DNA of 64,000 nt from Variovorax boronicumulans. Its GTDB lineage: Bacteria; Pseudomonadota; Gammaproteobacteria; Burkholderiales; Burkholderiaceae_C. Position numbers and translations under genes: made by a program. Each line of letters opens with the position of its first letter. The first letter of the stretch is position 1. Below are positions 47,375 through 55,073 of the stretch, piece by piece. Below the pieces are notes generated by a model. That model made no database searches. It was not told the DNA's origin and saw nothing but the letters and a program-made list of their open reading frames with translations. The stretch spans positions 736,714-800,713 of the forward strand of contig NZ_JAAAFX010000004.1 of NCBI RefSeq assembly GCF_019352895.1, given 5' to 3'.

Positions 47375-48432
47375 GCGCGTCCCTCCTCGACGTCTTCGGC
47401 CGATTCCCACTTTTGCAGCAGATCGAGCGGGATCGAATCGGCGACCTGCGAAAAACGCTTGCCGACCATGCGTTCGGCCTGCTTGAGCAACACCGCCACC
47501 GGGCTGCTGGGCTCGTGGCGCTCGAACCATTCGCGGGCGCTTCGGATGTCGGCGAGCACATCGTCGCGGGTTCGTGCCTGACTCGGATTCGGCGTCATTG
47601 CTGGGCTTTCGGAAACATGCACCGGAAGATCGACAGGCTCCGGCAAGGACGGCTGGCCAACCACCTTCTGCGCCGGATCGCAAAACAGGTCGAGGATGCG
47701 GCTGAGCGCGCGCAGCGAAGGCGCTTCATCGCTCAGTTGGGCGCGTGCCCAGTCCTCGATCGCATGCACGTACGCCGCGGCCTGCACCAGCAGCGCCAAG
47801 GGCGTCTGGGCCCGGCCCTGCGATGCGGCGCGCAACGCGGCAAGCTGCTGCGACACGGATTCCGGACTGGGCGCATCCGGCAAGCGCGGCACGGCGAAGG
47901 CACGTTCCACATCGCGCACCGTCAGTCGCATCGCGGTGCTCGAGGCCACCACGATCTCGCACACATCCGCCAGCAGCCCCTCCGGGTCGACCAAGCCAGC
48001 CAGGGCGTTGGCACGCACCGCAGGCTCTGGCATGCCGTCGATGAGCCATTGCGGATGCACCGCTTCGGGCCAGGCCTGCAGCACCTGGAGCAGCATGCCC
48101 AGTACATGCGCCAGACCGGTCGCCTGGCCCAGGCGCGTGCGGGCGCGGCACAGCCACACGAGCAGGTTGATGTCTTTGGTACGCAGCAGCAGCCGCTGGC
48201 AATCACGCTCGACTTCGGCCCAGTTCGGTGCCTCGCGCGTGACGACGAAACTGCCGTACTGAGCGTCAGCCTGCGGTGCCATGCGCGAGAACAGCACCGC
48301 GTACTCGTGGTCATACTCCAGGCTCGGCCCGCACGGTTCGAGTGCACCGATCGGCTGCAACCAGTCGATGACAGGGCGTGCCGCGGCAACGGCAGGCGGC
48401 GTGGCTCGGGGGGAGGTAGCGTCGGGGGTCAT
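47371..48432 (-). CDS. tssA: T6SS baseplate/cap protein TssA
   Basis: A 353-residue protein with the ImpA N-terminal domain: DWLQPIGALEPCGPSLEYDH, NWAEVERDCQRLLLRTKDIN and VWLCRARTRLGQATGLAHVL, followed by WPEAVHPQWLIDG. The C-terminal region has RSAREWFERHEPSSPVAVLL and KRFSQVADSIPLDLLQKWES, the short class of TssA. TssA primes sheath polymerisation. It lies 28 bp after tssG and overlaps the next gene by 4 nt. Confidence 0.9.
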   Translation of the reverse strand: MTPDATSPRATPPAVAAARPVIDWLQPIGALEPCGPSLEYDHEYAVLFSRMAPQADAQYGSFVVTREAPNWAEVERDCQRLLLRTKDINLLVWLCRARTRLGQATGLAHVLGMLLQVLQAWPEAVHPQWLIDGMPEPAVRANALAGLVDPEGLLADVCEIVVASSTAMRLTVRDVERAFAVPRLPDAPSPESVSQQLAALRAASQGRAQTPLALLVQAAAYVHAIEDWARAQLSDEAPSLRALSRILDLFCDPAQKVVGQPSLPEPVDLPVHVSESPAMTPNPSQARTRDDVLADIRSAREWFERHEPSSPVAVLLKQAERMVGKRFSQVADSIPLDLLQKWESAEDVEEGRA

Positions 48433-48460
48433 GCGATGCAATGGATGGAGGAACTGACAT

Positions 48461-49603
48461 TCAAGCGCAGTAGCGCAGGCCGATGTACTGCTCAGGCTCG
48501 AACACCATGCCGACGGCGTAAGCCGGCGCAGCCGCGGCATCGAAAGGTCGGTTCGCTGGGCTGGCGCCGGCGGCCTCGGAACCGCCCAGCCAGGTGGACC
48601 AGCCAAGCTTCTCAGTGCCGTCGAGACGGGCCGGCGGCGCACTGTCGATGCGCACGCGCAGCTCGAGCTCCCAGACGAACTCGTAGCCCACGAAGCCGCG
48701 CACCCATTCGACCAGCAGCGGCAGGTCCTTGCCCTGGGGCGTGAAGCGCAGGTACTGATCCAGGTGCAGCGGACCGAGCACCAGCCGGAACTTGTTCTGC
48801 CGGTCGGCCACCACCTCGCCGGCGATCGCGCCCACGCCCATCACGCTGGACGTGCGCGGCTTGCCCAGGTGGCTTTGGTCCTCCTCGTCGATGCGGATCC
48901 AGTGCATGACGAACTCCTGCAACTGCACCGGCACAGCGAAGAAGCGCGCCAATGTCTGGGCCAGGCCGTCGGGGTTGCGCGCCTCGCGCCCCAGGTGGGT
49001 CGACGCCGCCATGCGCGCATGGGCCGGCAGCACGGAATCGCGGATCTCCAGCGGATCGTGCCCCGTCAGCTGTGCGATATAGCGACTGAACGTCTCGTCG
49101 TCGGCCCGATCCAGCCCGGCCGCCGCCTGGCTCTGCGCCCACGCGCGGTACATGTGCGTGAGGTAGCGGTGGTGGAAGATGTCCAGGAAGTCGGCCAGCG
49201 TGCTGTCGTTGTGGTTTTCGGTGCGCTCGCGCACCAGCTCCGTGTAGTGCAGCGGCAGCGGCCCGTTGGGCCCCAGCAGGCCGAGGCCGTACAGGCGCAC
49301 CATCGGAAAGGCCGGGTTGTTGCCGAAGCGCGGCGCCGGGCCGCCTGCCACCGCGAGCGCGTCCTCCTTGCCCGGCAGCACGACCTCGGCGATCTCCCGC
49401 GGCGCAAAGGTCAGGGCGGCGGTCTGCCCGAGCCGAAAAGGCTCCTGCTGCGGCCGACTCGCCAGGCCGATGCGTGGCCGCGCCGTGTGCACGGCGCCGA
49501 AGCGGCGCATGAGTGCGGTAAAGCCGAACTTCCAGGGCGTCTCGCGCAGGCGCCCGAGCAGTTCCTGCAGGCCGAGTCCGCTGGCGTTCGGGTCGCGTTG
49601 CAT
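48461..49603 (-). CDS. tssG: T6SS baseplate subunit TssG
   Basis: A 380-residue TssG (ImpH/VasB family). Landmarks are FGFTALMRRFGAVHTARPRI, RLYGLGLLGPNGPLPLHYTE, DIFHHRYLTHMYRAWAQSQ and QFVMHWIRIDEE-type sequence. It forms the baseplate wedge with TssF and TssE. The ATG at 49603 shares one base with the tssF stop (TGATG), so translation is coupled. Confidence 0.94.
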   Translation of the reverse strand: MQRDPNASGLGLQELLGRLRETPWKFGFTALMRRFGAVHTARPRIGLASRPQQEPFRLGQTAALTFAPREIAEVVLPGKEDALAVAGGPAPRFGNNPAFPMVRLYGLGLLGPNGPLPLHYTELVRERTENHNDSTLADFLDIFHHRYLTHMYRAWAQSQAAAGLDRADDETFSRYIAQLTGHDPLEIRDSVLPAHARMAASTHLGREARNPDGLAQTLARFFAVPVQLQEFVMHWIRIDEEDQSHLGKPRTSSVMGVGAIAGEVVADRQNKFRLVLGPLHLDQYLRFTPQGKDLPLLVEWVRGFVGYEFVWELELRVRIDSAPPARLDGTEKLGWSTWLGGSEAAGASPANRPFDAAAAPAYAVGMVFEPEQYIGLRYCA

Positions 49604-51483
49604 CAGACGATCCCTCGCCCGCCCATGCGCACCGGCCAGCGCGCCACGGTGCCGCGTTGCATCGACTCGAGCACGGTCTGGGTGAAAACGTTGATGCTGA
49701 CGTGGCGTGCGAGGTAGTGTTCCAGCACCAGGCCGAACAGATAGGGGCTGGTGCCAGAGAAGCCCTCCTCGTCGACGCTCAAGGTGCACTGCACGCCGCG
49801 CCCGTAGACCAGCGGACCGGCGCCGGGCAGTCGGCGCGTGACCGGTTCGATGCGCGAGCCGACCAGGCTCTCGATCTGCCGACGCTGCCCCTCGTTGTCG
49901 CTCGACACGAACAGACGCAGCATGTCGCGCAACGCCTGCGCGCCTTCGCGGTGCGGCATGTCGGCCAGCGGCAGGTGGTTGAAGCCCAGCTGCCGGATCA
50001 GCCGCCAGGCGACTTCACGCTGCGCGAACGGCGACTTGGGCGTGCTCGGTGCGCGGATCAGGCCCACGCTGGCGACAGGGATCGAATCGGAGACAGCCAG
50101 GTCGGACCGGCCGTTGCGCGGCACGAGGCAAGGCAGGTCCCGGTTGGTCAGCAGCGCCTTGACCGACAGGTAGCGGATGCTGTCGGAGTATGGCGCCTCG
50201 TTCTGGTCGACCAGCGAGAGGAACACCTCGGTCCCAACATAGGGCGTGCGCGTGCCGTACTTGCGCGAGGTGTCGGACGCCAGCCGCGGCTCGCGGCGCA
50301 GCGAGAAGTAGCGGCCGTAGTTGCCCTCGTCCTCGTTGAGCGTCTGGTAGAGCGGCCGGAAGTCCATCGCCGCCGTGGTCTGTGCCTGCTGCCCCGTGAT
50401 GTGGCGCACGGCGTACACCTCGAAGTCCAGCGGCCGCGAGCGGTCGGGCACCAGATGGAATTCCGGCTGTGCCGCGTTCAGCTCGATGCGATCCGTGCGA
50501 CGCTCGAACAGGTTGACGACCGGGGTACAGAAGAGCGCGAACTGCCCCGCGTCGACCAACCCGCCCAACGGCCCGGGCGGCTTGGTCAGCAACACCAGGA
50601 TCTCGACCTCCCGGCCGTTGATCCGCTTGAGCCCGGCCGCGAGCTGCGTGAGTGTGAAGAAATAGAAGCGCTCGGGGCAGGCGAAGTACTCGTGCAACAG
50701 GTTGTGGCCATGAAAAGTGTTCCACTCCAGTGGCAGCAGCCCCTGGTCGGGCTGCAGGCCCTCGTGCACCAAGGCGCCCTCGGTGACGACATGCGGCCGC
50801 TGCATCAGTTGGCCCGGCTCGCCCGTGAAGGTCGCGACGGCCGAGGTATGCAGCAGCTCGAACAGGTGCGATGCCACCTGCTCGTTGCCGCGCAGGTAGA
50901 TCGGCAAGCGGTCGAGCCCGTCCAGCTTGGCGAAGCTGCCCTCGCCCACCATGCGCAACCGCAAGCGCAACGCACCCGTGACCTGCACATGCGGCGGCAC
51001 ATAGCGCTCCAGCGCCGGGATGTCCGGAGGCGCCCCGGTGAGCTTGGCCTCCACGATCTCGATCGGCCACATCGTCACGTCCTGGCTGGAACGGAACTCG
51101 CAGGGCGTCTCTTCGCCGGCAGGCACCTTCGCGTGGAAGGCCGTGCCCCGCGGCACGGTGAAGCCGCGCGTGAAGTCGCCTTCTTTCACGCTCGGATGCA
51201 GCTGCGCCACGGCCATCGACGGCGTCGGGCTCAGGTAGTTCGGGTAGAGCACCTCAAGCAACCGTTGCGTAAAGCGCGGAAACTCCGCGTCCAACTTGAT
51301 CTGCATGCGGGCAGACAGGAAGCTGAAAGACTCGATCAGACGTTCGACGTAAGGGTCGTCTACCTCGATGCCATGCATGCCCAGACGGCGCGCGATCTTC
51401 GGGTGCGAGGCGGCGAACTCACCCGCCATCTCGCGCATGTAGACCAGTTCTTTGTTGTAGTAGTCGAGGAGGTGCGGATCCAT
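49603..51483 (-). CDS. tssF: T6SS baseplate subunit TssF
   Basis: A 626-residue TssF (ImpG/VasA family). It begins MDPHLLDYYNKELVYMREMA and contains FAASHPKIARRLGMHGIEVD, DPYVERLIESFSFLSARMQI and LLEVLYPNYLSPTPSMAVAQ, the family's conserved N-terminal block. Length matches. It lies 12 bp after tssE. It makes two copies per baseplate wedge. Confidence 0.96.
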   Translation of the reverse strand: MDPHLLDYYNKELVYMREMAGEFAASHPKIARRLGMHGIEVDDPYVERLIESFSFLSARMQIKLDAEFPRFTQRLLEVLYPNYLSPTPSMAVAQLHPSVKEGDFTRGFTVPRGTAFHAKVPAGEETPCEFRSSQDVTMWPIEIVEAKLTGAPPDIPALERYVPPHVQVTGALRLRLRMVGEGSFAKLDGLDRLPIYLRGNEQVASHLFELLHTSAVATFTGEPGQLMQRPHVVTEGALVHEGLQPDQGLLPLEWNTFHGHNLLHEYFACPERFYFFTLTQLAAGLKRINGREVEILVLLTKPPGPLGGLVDAGQFALFCTPVVNLFERRTDRIELNAAQPEFHLVPDRSRPLDFEVYAVRHITGQQAQTTAAMDFRPLYQTLNEDEGNYGRYFSLRREPRLASDTSRKYGTRTPYVGTEVFLSLVDQNEAPYSDSIRYLSVKALLTNRDLPCLVPRNGRSDLAVSDSIPVASVGLIRAPSTPKSPFAQREVAWRLIRQLGFNHLPLADMPHREGAQALRDMLRLFVSSDNEGQRRQIESLVGSRIEPVTRRLPGAGPLVYGRGVQCTLSVDEEGFSGTSPYLFGLVLEHYLARHVSINVFTQTVLESMQRGTVARWPVRMGGRGIV

Positions 51484-51495
51484 GGAAATTCCCGG

Positions 51496-52125
51496 TTAAC
51501 GAATCGCGCGGGTGGGCCCGTGCGAATGACGCGTCACGCTCATGCGATTGGTCTCGAGGTCGACCGAACTTTGCACCGTGAGTTCGAGCGGGTAGGGCTT
51601 GAGATTGATCATGGCGCGGATCTCGAAAAGCAGGACGTTGTACTCGTCGCTGGCGCCCTCCTTCATCAGGGGCAGCACGGTGACAGTCTCAGGAATCAGC
51701 CTCGGCTCGTAATCGGAGATGGCGCGGCGGATGATGCGTTCGATGTCGGCCCAGCGACGCTCCGACAGGTAGCTTCCTGCCAACGGCTGTACGCCGAAGT
51801 TGATCGACGAAGCTGCCGCGTCGGGGTAGCGCTCGCGGTCGATGAGGTCCTCGGCGTTCGTCGTGTTCAGCAAGAAAGCGAGATCACGCTGAATGATGTC
51901 GCGAACCTGCGCCGCGTTGGCGGTGTATTCCGATGGCAGTTCGGACTTGCGCGCCGGGTGCTCGTCACGCAGGCGGTCGAACAGCGTCGGCAACAGCTGC
52001 GCATTGGCACGCGCCGCCGTCGCGTCGGCAGGACGAGGAGAACGAATGCCGGGGTGCACGGGCCGGCGCTCGACCCTGGCCACATCTTCGATCTGCGCCG
52101 TCTCCGGGAGCTCAGGCTGCGTCAT
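51496..52125 (-). CDS. tssE: T6SS baseplate subunit TssE (gp25-like)
   Basis: A 209-residue gp25-like protein. The core has LPTLFDRLRDEHPA, VRDIIQRDLAFLLNTTN, SSINFGVQPLAGSYLSER and IRRAISDYEPRLIPETVTVL, with the RDLxxLLNT signature. It is longer than the typical 130-170 residues because of an N-terminal extension. The ATG has GGAGG upstream and overlaps the tagJ end by 14 nt. Confidence 0.94.
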   Translation of the reverse strand: MTQPELPETAQIEDVARVERRPVHPGIRSPRPADATAARANAQLLPTLFDRLRDEHPARKSELPSEYTANAAQVRDIIQRDLAFLLNTTNAEDLIDRERYPDAAASSINFGVQPLAGSYLSERRWADIERIIRRAISDYEPRLIPETVTVLPLMKEGASDEYNVLLFEIRAMINLKPYPLELTVQSSVDLETNRMSVTRHSHGPTRAIR

Positions 52126-52981
52126 GAAGGGCGCCTCCGAAACTGCAATGGCGCAGATCGAGCAGCGAAAGATCGCCCACGTCCGTCATCCACATCTTCT
52201 GCCCACGGCCATGCACGCCAGTCCGGCCATGGTCGCTCCACAACGTTTCACGTGCGGTCAGCAACGCATCGCGCTCGCCCTCATGCACCGGATAGCGCAT
52301 CGGCATGTAGCCCTTGAGCGCGGCGCCGTCGCGCAGCACGAGATCCACCTGTGCCCACAGCAGGTCGAGCAGGCTTCGGGGGGCCGACTTCTGAACCGAG
52401 GCGAGGTCGGCGAACGCCACCCACCGGTAGGCACCGACCAGGATCACTTCGCAGACCGGTCCCAGGCGCGTGTCGGCGTCGGTGACCCACGCGAACTGCG
52501 GCTGTGCATCGCAGCGGCCCGGCGTGTCGGGTGCACCGGCCAGGGCCGTCTCACGCACGAGGTCGCTCGCCTCGAGGCCCCTCGCATCGCCTTCGGCGGC
52601 GTGCCTGAGCGCTTCGTCCAGGCCCGTCATCCAGGCAGGCGCCGGTGCGTCGGCCGCGGCTACTGTGGCCGGTGCGATCCGGCCTGCAAACACCTCCATG
52701 CGCTGGTGCTCTGCGCGAATCAGACCCCGCATCACATGCGCGGTGTTGTCGAAGTCCTTCGACAGGCCGGCCCAGGTCTGCAGTTGCTTGAGCGCACGCT
52801 GCCAACGGCCCAGCACGCACAGCAGTTCGAACAAGAGCCAGCGTGCCTGCGGTTCTCTCGGCTTGCTGCGCACGGCGGCTTCAGCACGGCTCAGCGCTTC
52901 GCTCAGCGGCTTGGCATGAGACCACTCGCGGAAGGACTGGGCCGCGCCCGAAGAGAAGGTGGGAACATTGGACATGGTCAT
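52112..52981 (-). CDS. tagJ: T6SS accessory protein TagJ (ImpE family)
   Basis: A 289-residue ImpE-type protein with TPR-like helices at the N-terminus (REPQARWLLFELLCVLGRWQ, then RALKQLQTWAGLS) and the C-terminal block RLGPVCEVILVGAYRWVAFA and LRDGAALKGYMPMRYPVHE. TagJ proteins bind the sheath protein TssB and ClpV and support sheath recycling. Starts at 52981 or 52975 are both possible; neither has a clear ribosome site. Neither tssB nor an intact clpV is present in the window. Confidence 0.9.
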   Translation of the reverse strand: MTMSNVPTFSSGAAQSFREWSHAKPLSEALSRAEAAVRSKPREPQARWLLFELLCVLGRWQRALKQLQTWAGLSKDFDNTAHVMRGLIRAEHQRMEVFAGRIAPATVAAADAPAPAWMTGLDEALRHAAEGDARGLEASDLVRETALAGAPDTPGRCDAQPQFAWVTDADTRLGPVCEVILVGAYRWVAFADLASVQKSAPRSLLDLLWAQVDLVLRDGAALKGYMPMRYPVHEGERDALLTARETLWSDHGRTGVHGRGQKMWMTDVGDLSLLDLRHCSFGGALHDAA

Positions 52982-52990
52982 TGAGGGAGG

Positions 52991-53974
52991 TCAAGGCGAG
53001 CCGTGGCACGCATGGAAGTGACATCGAGCGCTGCTGGCGCAACGGGGGTACGTATTCAGGATCGGCAGTCCGTCGTTGGCCCGCGTCGCCCCATGCCCAT
53101 TCGTTCTGTGTTCAAAGCCCTCACCTCCGAGGTCCTTGCATCCCTGTTTGTCCGCAATGCGCGCAATGAACCCTGGGCTGATCGCGCCTGATTGGTGCAC
53201 CCTCTTCAACTGGTCCTGGATCTTCTGGTCCGTTCGGTGGGTGGATACAGGCTTCGACGCGGAGGGCTCAACAAACTCAATGCGAGTCAAAACCTTCAGT
53301 ACCCTGGGTAGCACGTTGCTGCTGGGTTTCATGAGGTAGCGCACGTGGGTCGATCCGCACAACGCACGGTCAGGATTTTTTTCCGAAATGAGGCAATAGC
53401 TGAATTTCCGTTGTCTGAACTTGGGCTCGCCGGTGGTCATGTCCAGCAAGGTGCCTACGCCATGCCAGTTCTTTCCTTGGAAGGTGATGGCCTTGAAGTG
53501 CTCGTTCGGATAGAAGCATGGCGCGTTCGGATCGATGCGCTTACGCTGGCTCTTGGAATATCGAGTGAGATCGCAGGATTTGTCTCGCCCATCTGCTGGG
53601 ACCCACTCGCCATCGACTTGAGCGGCGCCGAGATTGAAGGAAACCGCGTCCTCGCCCGGACTGACGGCAAGCGCAGGGCGGGCGTTGGTGTCTGTGCATT
53701 CGAGTGGAATGTTCAAAGAAAAATACTGACGGTTCTTGACTTCATCAAAGTAGACAGCAGCACCCTCAGCCCCATCGCGATGAGGACCAAAAAAATAGCC
53801 TCCCGCCAAGTCATTGATGAGGAATCTGCAATCGCCCTTCAAACTTACTGCACGCGTAGGGGCATGAGTCTCGGATCGTGGCAGTGTTGCACCAATTTTT
53901 TGCGCCCACGCTGTACTACCTATGCCCATCAGCACCAAAATCGTTGAGCGAAACAGATGGCCAAACATCTTCAT
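52991..53974 (-). CDS. Exported immunity-like protein (copy 2) with a VgrG-derived tail
   Basis: A 327-residue protein in two parts. Residues 1-245 have a signal peptide (LFRSTILVLMGIGSTAWAQ) and match the product of the gene at 54318-55073 along their length, for example NAPCFYPNEHFKA against NAPCFYPEEHFKA and TGEPKFRQRKFSYCLI against TGEPKFRQRTFNYCLI. Residues about 246-302 instead match VgrG: KIQDQLKRVHQSGAISPGF against KIQAQLKSDHQSSSISLGF. The first part I take as a periplasmic immunity-type protein for a wall-attacking effector. The tail is a recombination scar. The start overlaps the previous gene by 4 nt. Confidence 0.78.
   Translation of the reverse strand: MKMFGHLFRSTILVLMGIGSTAWAQKIGATLPRSETHAPTRAVSLKGDCRFLINDLAGGYFFGPHRDGAEGAAVYFDEVKNRQYFSLNIPLECTDTNARPALAVSPGEDAVSFNLGAAQVDGEWVPADGRDKSCDLTRYSKSQRKRIDPNAPCFYPNEHFKAITFQGKNWHGVGTLLDMTTGEPKFRQRKFSYCLISEKNPDRALCGSTHVRYLMKPSSNVLPRVLKVLTRIEFVEPSASKPVSTHRTDQKIQDQLKRVHQSGAISPGFIARIADKQGCKDLGGEGFEHRTNGHGATRANDGLPILNTYPRCASSARCHFHACHGSP
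53061..53235 (-). pseudogene. Degenerate vgrG fragment
   Basis: About 175 bp align by eye, with few gaps, to vgrG 44480-44655. Shared strings include CTCTTCAACTG, TGATTGGTG and GGTCCTTGC. The encoded residues match VgrG (GEGFEHRTNGHGATRANDG against GEGFELRTDGHGAIRASDG). It is fused in frame to the immunity-like gene and ends just before tagJ, so a vgrG once stood here or recombined here. Confidence 0.85.
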
Positions 53975-54321
53975 GGCCCCCTCCTGGACCAGCCTTCGGG
54001 TTCATCTTTCGTTTGTCCCTGTGCATCAGGAAACTTTTCGCGATCCATCAACACCATGACCGCTGAGACATGCGCCTGGAACCGTGCCTGAACCCCGTAA
54101 ATGGACGCATAGTTGAAGGATGGGTGCCCCACGTTCACCGTTGCCGCAACATTGCCGAAGCTGCTGTGCGTGTAATAAGGGGCGGCGCCGTGTGTGGGCG
54201 TTTGCATCTCGGGTGACGGCCACCTAGACGATGCGGCGCTTTTATCCCTTTTAGAAAACACCAAACAATTGACGCATATCAACGCCAACAGGAGCAAATT
54301 GGGCGCGAAACTTTCCATCAT
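53971..54321 (-). CDS. Orphan C-terminal tip of the lysozyme-like effector
   Basis: A 116-residue protein. Its last 65 residues match the end of the chimeric effector at 55070-58243: YYTHSSFGNVAATVNVGHPS against YYTHGSFGDVAATVNVGHPS, and DREKFPDAQGQTKDEPEGW against DREQFPDAQGQMKDVPEGW. The first 38 residues are new, with a hydrophobic segment (LLLLALICVNCLVF) that could be a signal anchor. The catalytic region is missing. It overlaps the immunity-like genes on both sides by 4 nt. I read it as a leftover of a duplicated effector-immunity pair. Confidence 0.72.
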   Translation of the reverse strand: MMESFAPNLLLLALICVNCLVFSKRDKSAASSRWPSPEMQTPTHGAAPYYTHSSFGNVAATVNVGHPSFNYASIYGVQARFQAHVSAVMVLMDREKFPDAQGQTKDEPEGWSRRGP

Positions 54322-55073
54322 TTACGGGGTACAGTAGGCGCAGATGTGGACGGCAATGAATCCACAAACTCGATGCTGCTCAGCATCTTCATGCTCGCGA
54401 AAAGGACATCGCCACTGGGATGGCTCAAGTAGCGAACCTGCGTATATCCACACAAAATACTTTCACCTTTCTCAGGAATAAGGCAGTAGTTGAATGTCCT
54501 TTGCCGGAACTTGGGCTCCCCTGTGGTTGCGTCCAGCAAGGTGCCCGTGCCCAGCCAGTTCTTGCCTCGGAACTCGAATGCCTTGAAGTGCTCTTCCGGG
54601 TAAAAGCATGGCGCATTGACGTCGATGCCCTTCCGCACGGCTTCAGGAAATCGCTTTGGATCACAGGTTCTCTCTCGTAAGTCCACGGGCACCCATTCGT
54701 CGCTGACCTGCTTGGCCCCCAACCTGAAAGAGAGTTCGTTTGCACCAAGATCGGCAGCCATTTCGTTCTTCGCGTTGGGCTTAGTGCAGAACAGGGGAAT
54801 AGCCGATTCTGGCACCCATTTTTTCTCGCTGGGGTAAGCGAGGTAAAACGAGACTCCACCGACCCCGTCTTTATCGGGGCCACGGAAATGATGGCCTTTT
54901 AGGTCACTCACGGTGAAATGACAGCCCCCACTCAAATCAACCATGTGCATGGGCACCATGGCCGCGAATTTTGGCCGTCTCAGATTCGACGCAATTTGCG
55001 CCTGAGCAATGCCGAAAATGGCGAACAATCCAAGTAGAAGCAGATCACGCAACGCGCGGTGCGCCTTGTTCAC
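54318..55073 (-). CDS. Exported immunity-like protein (copy 1)
   Basis: A 251-residue protein starting at the GTG at 55073, which overlaps the effector stop by 4 nt (GTGA) and has AGGAGG 5 nt before it. Signal peptide: ALRDLLLLGLFAIFGIAQAQ. The mature part has at least six Cys and the blocks CHFTVSDLKGHHFRGPDKDG, LGANELSFRLGAKQVSDEWV and LDATTGEPKFRQRTFNYCL. I know no named family. Its position directly after a lysozyme-like effector, its export to the periplasm and its duplication all suit an immunity protein; this is inference. Confidence 0.75.
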   Translation of the reverse strand: MNKAHRALRDLLLLGLFAIFGIAQAQIASNLRRPKFAAMVPMHMVDLSGGCHFTVSDLKGHHFRGPDKDGVGGVSFYLAYPSEKKWVPESAIPLFCTKPNAKNEMAADLGANELSFRLGAKQVSDEWVPVDLRERTCDPKRFPEAVRKGIDVNAPCFYPEEHFKAFEFRGKNWLGTGTLLDATTGEPKFRQRTFNYCLIPEKGESILCGYTQVRYLSHPSGDVLFASMKMLSSIEFVDSLPSTSAPTVPRK

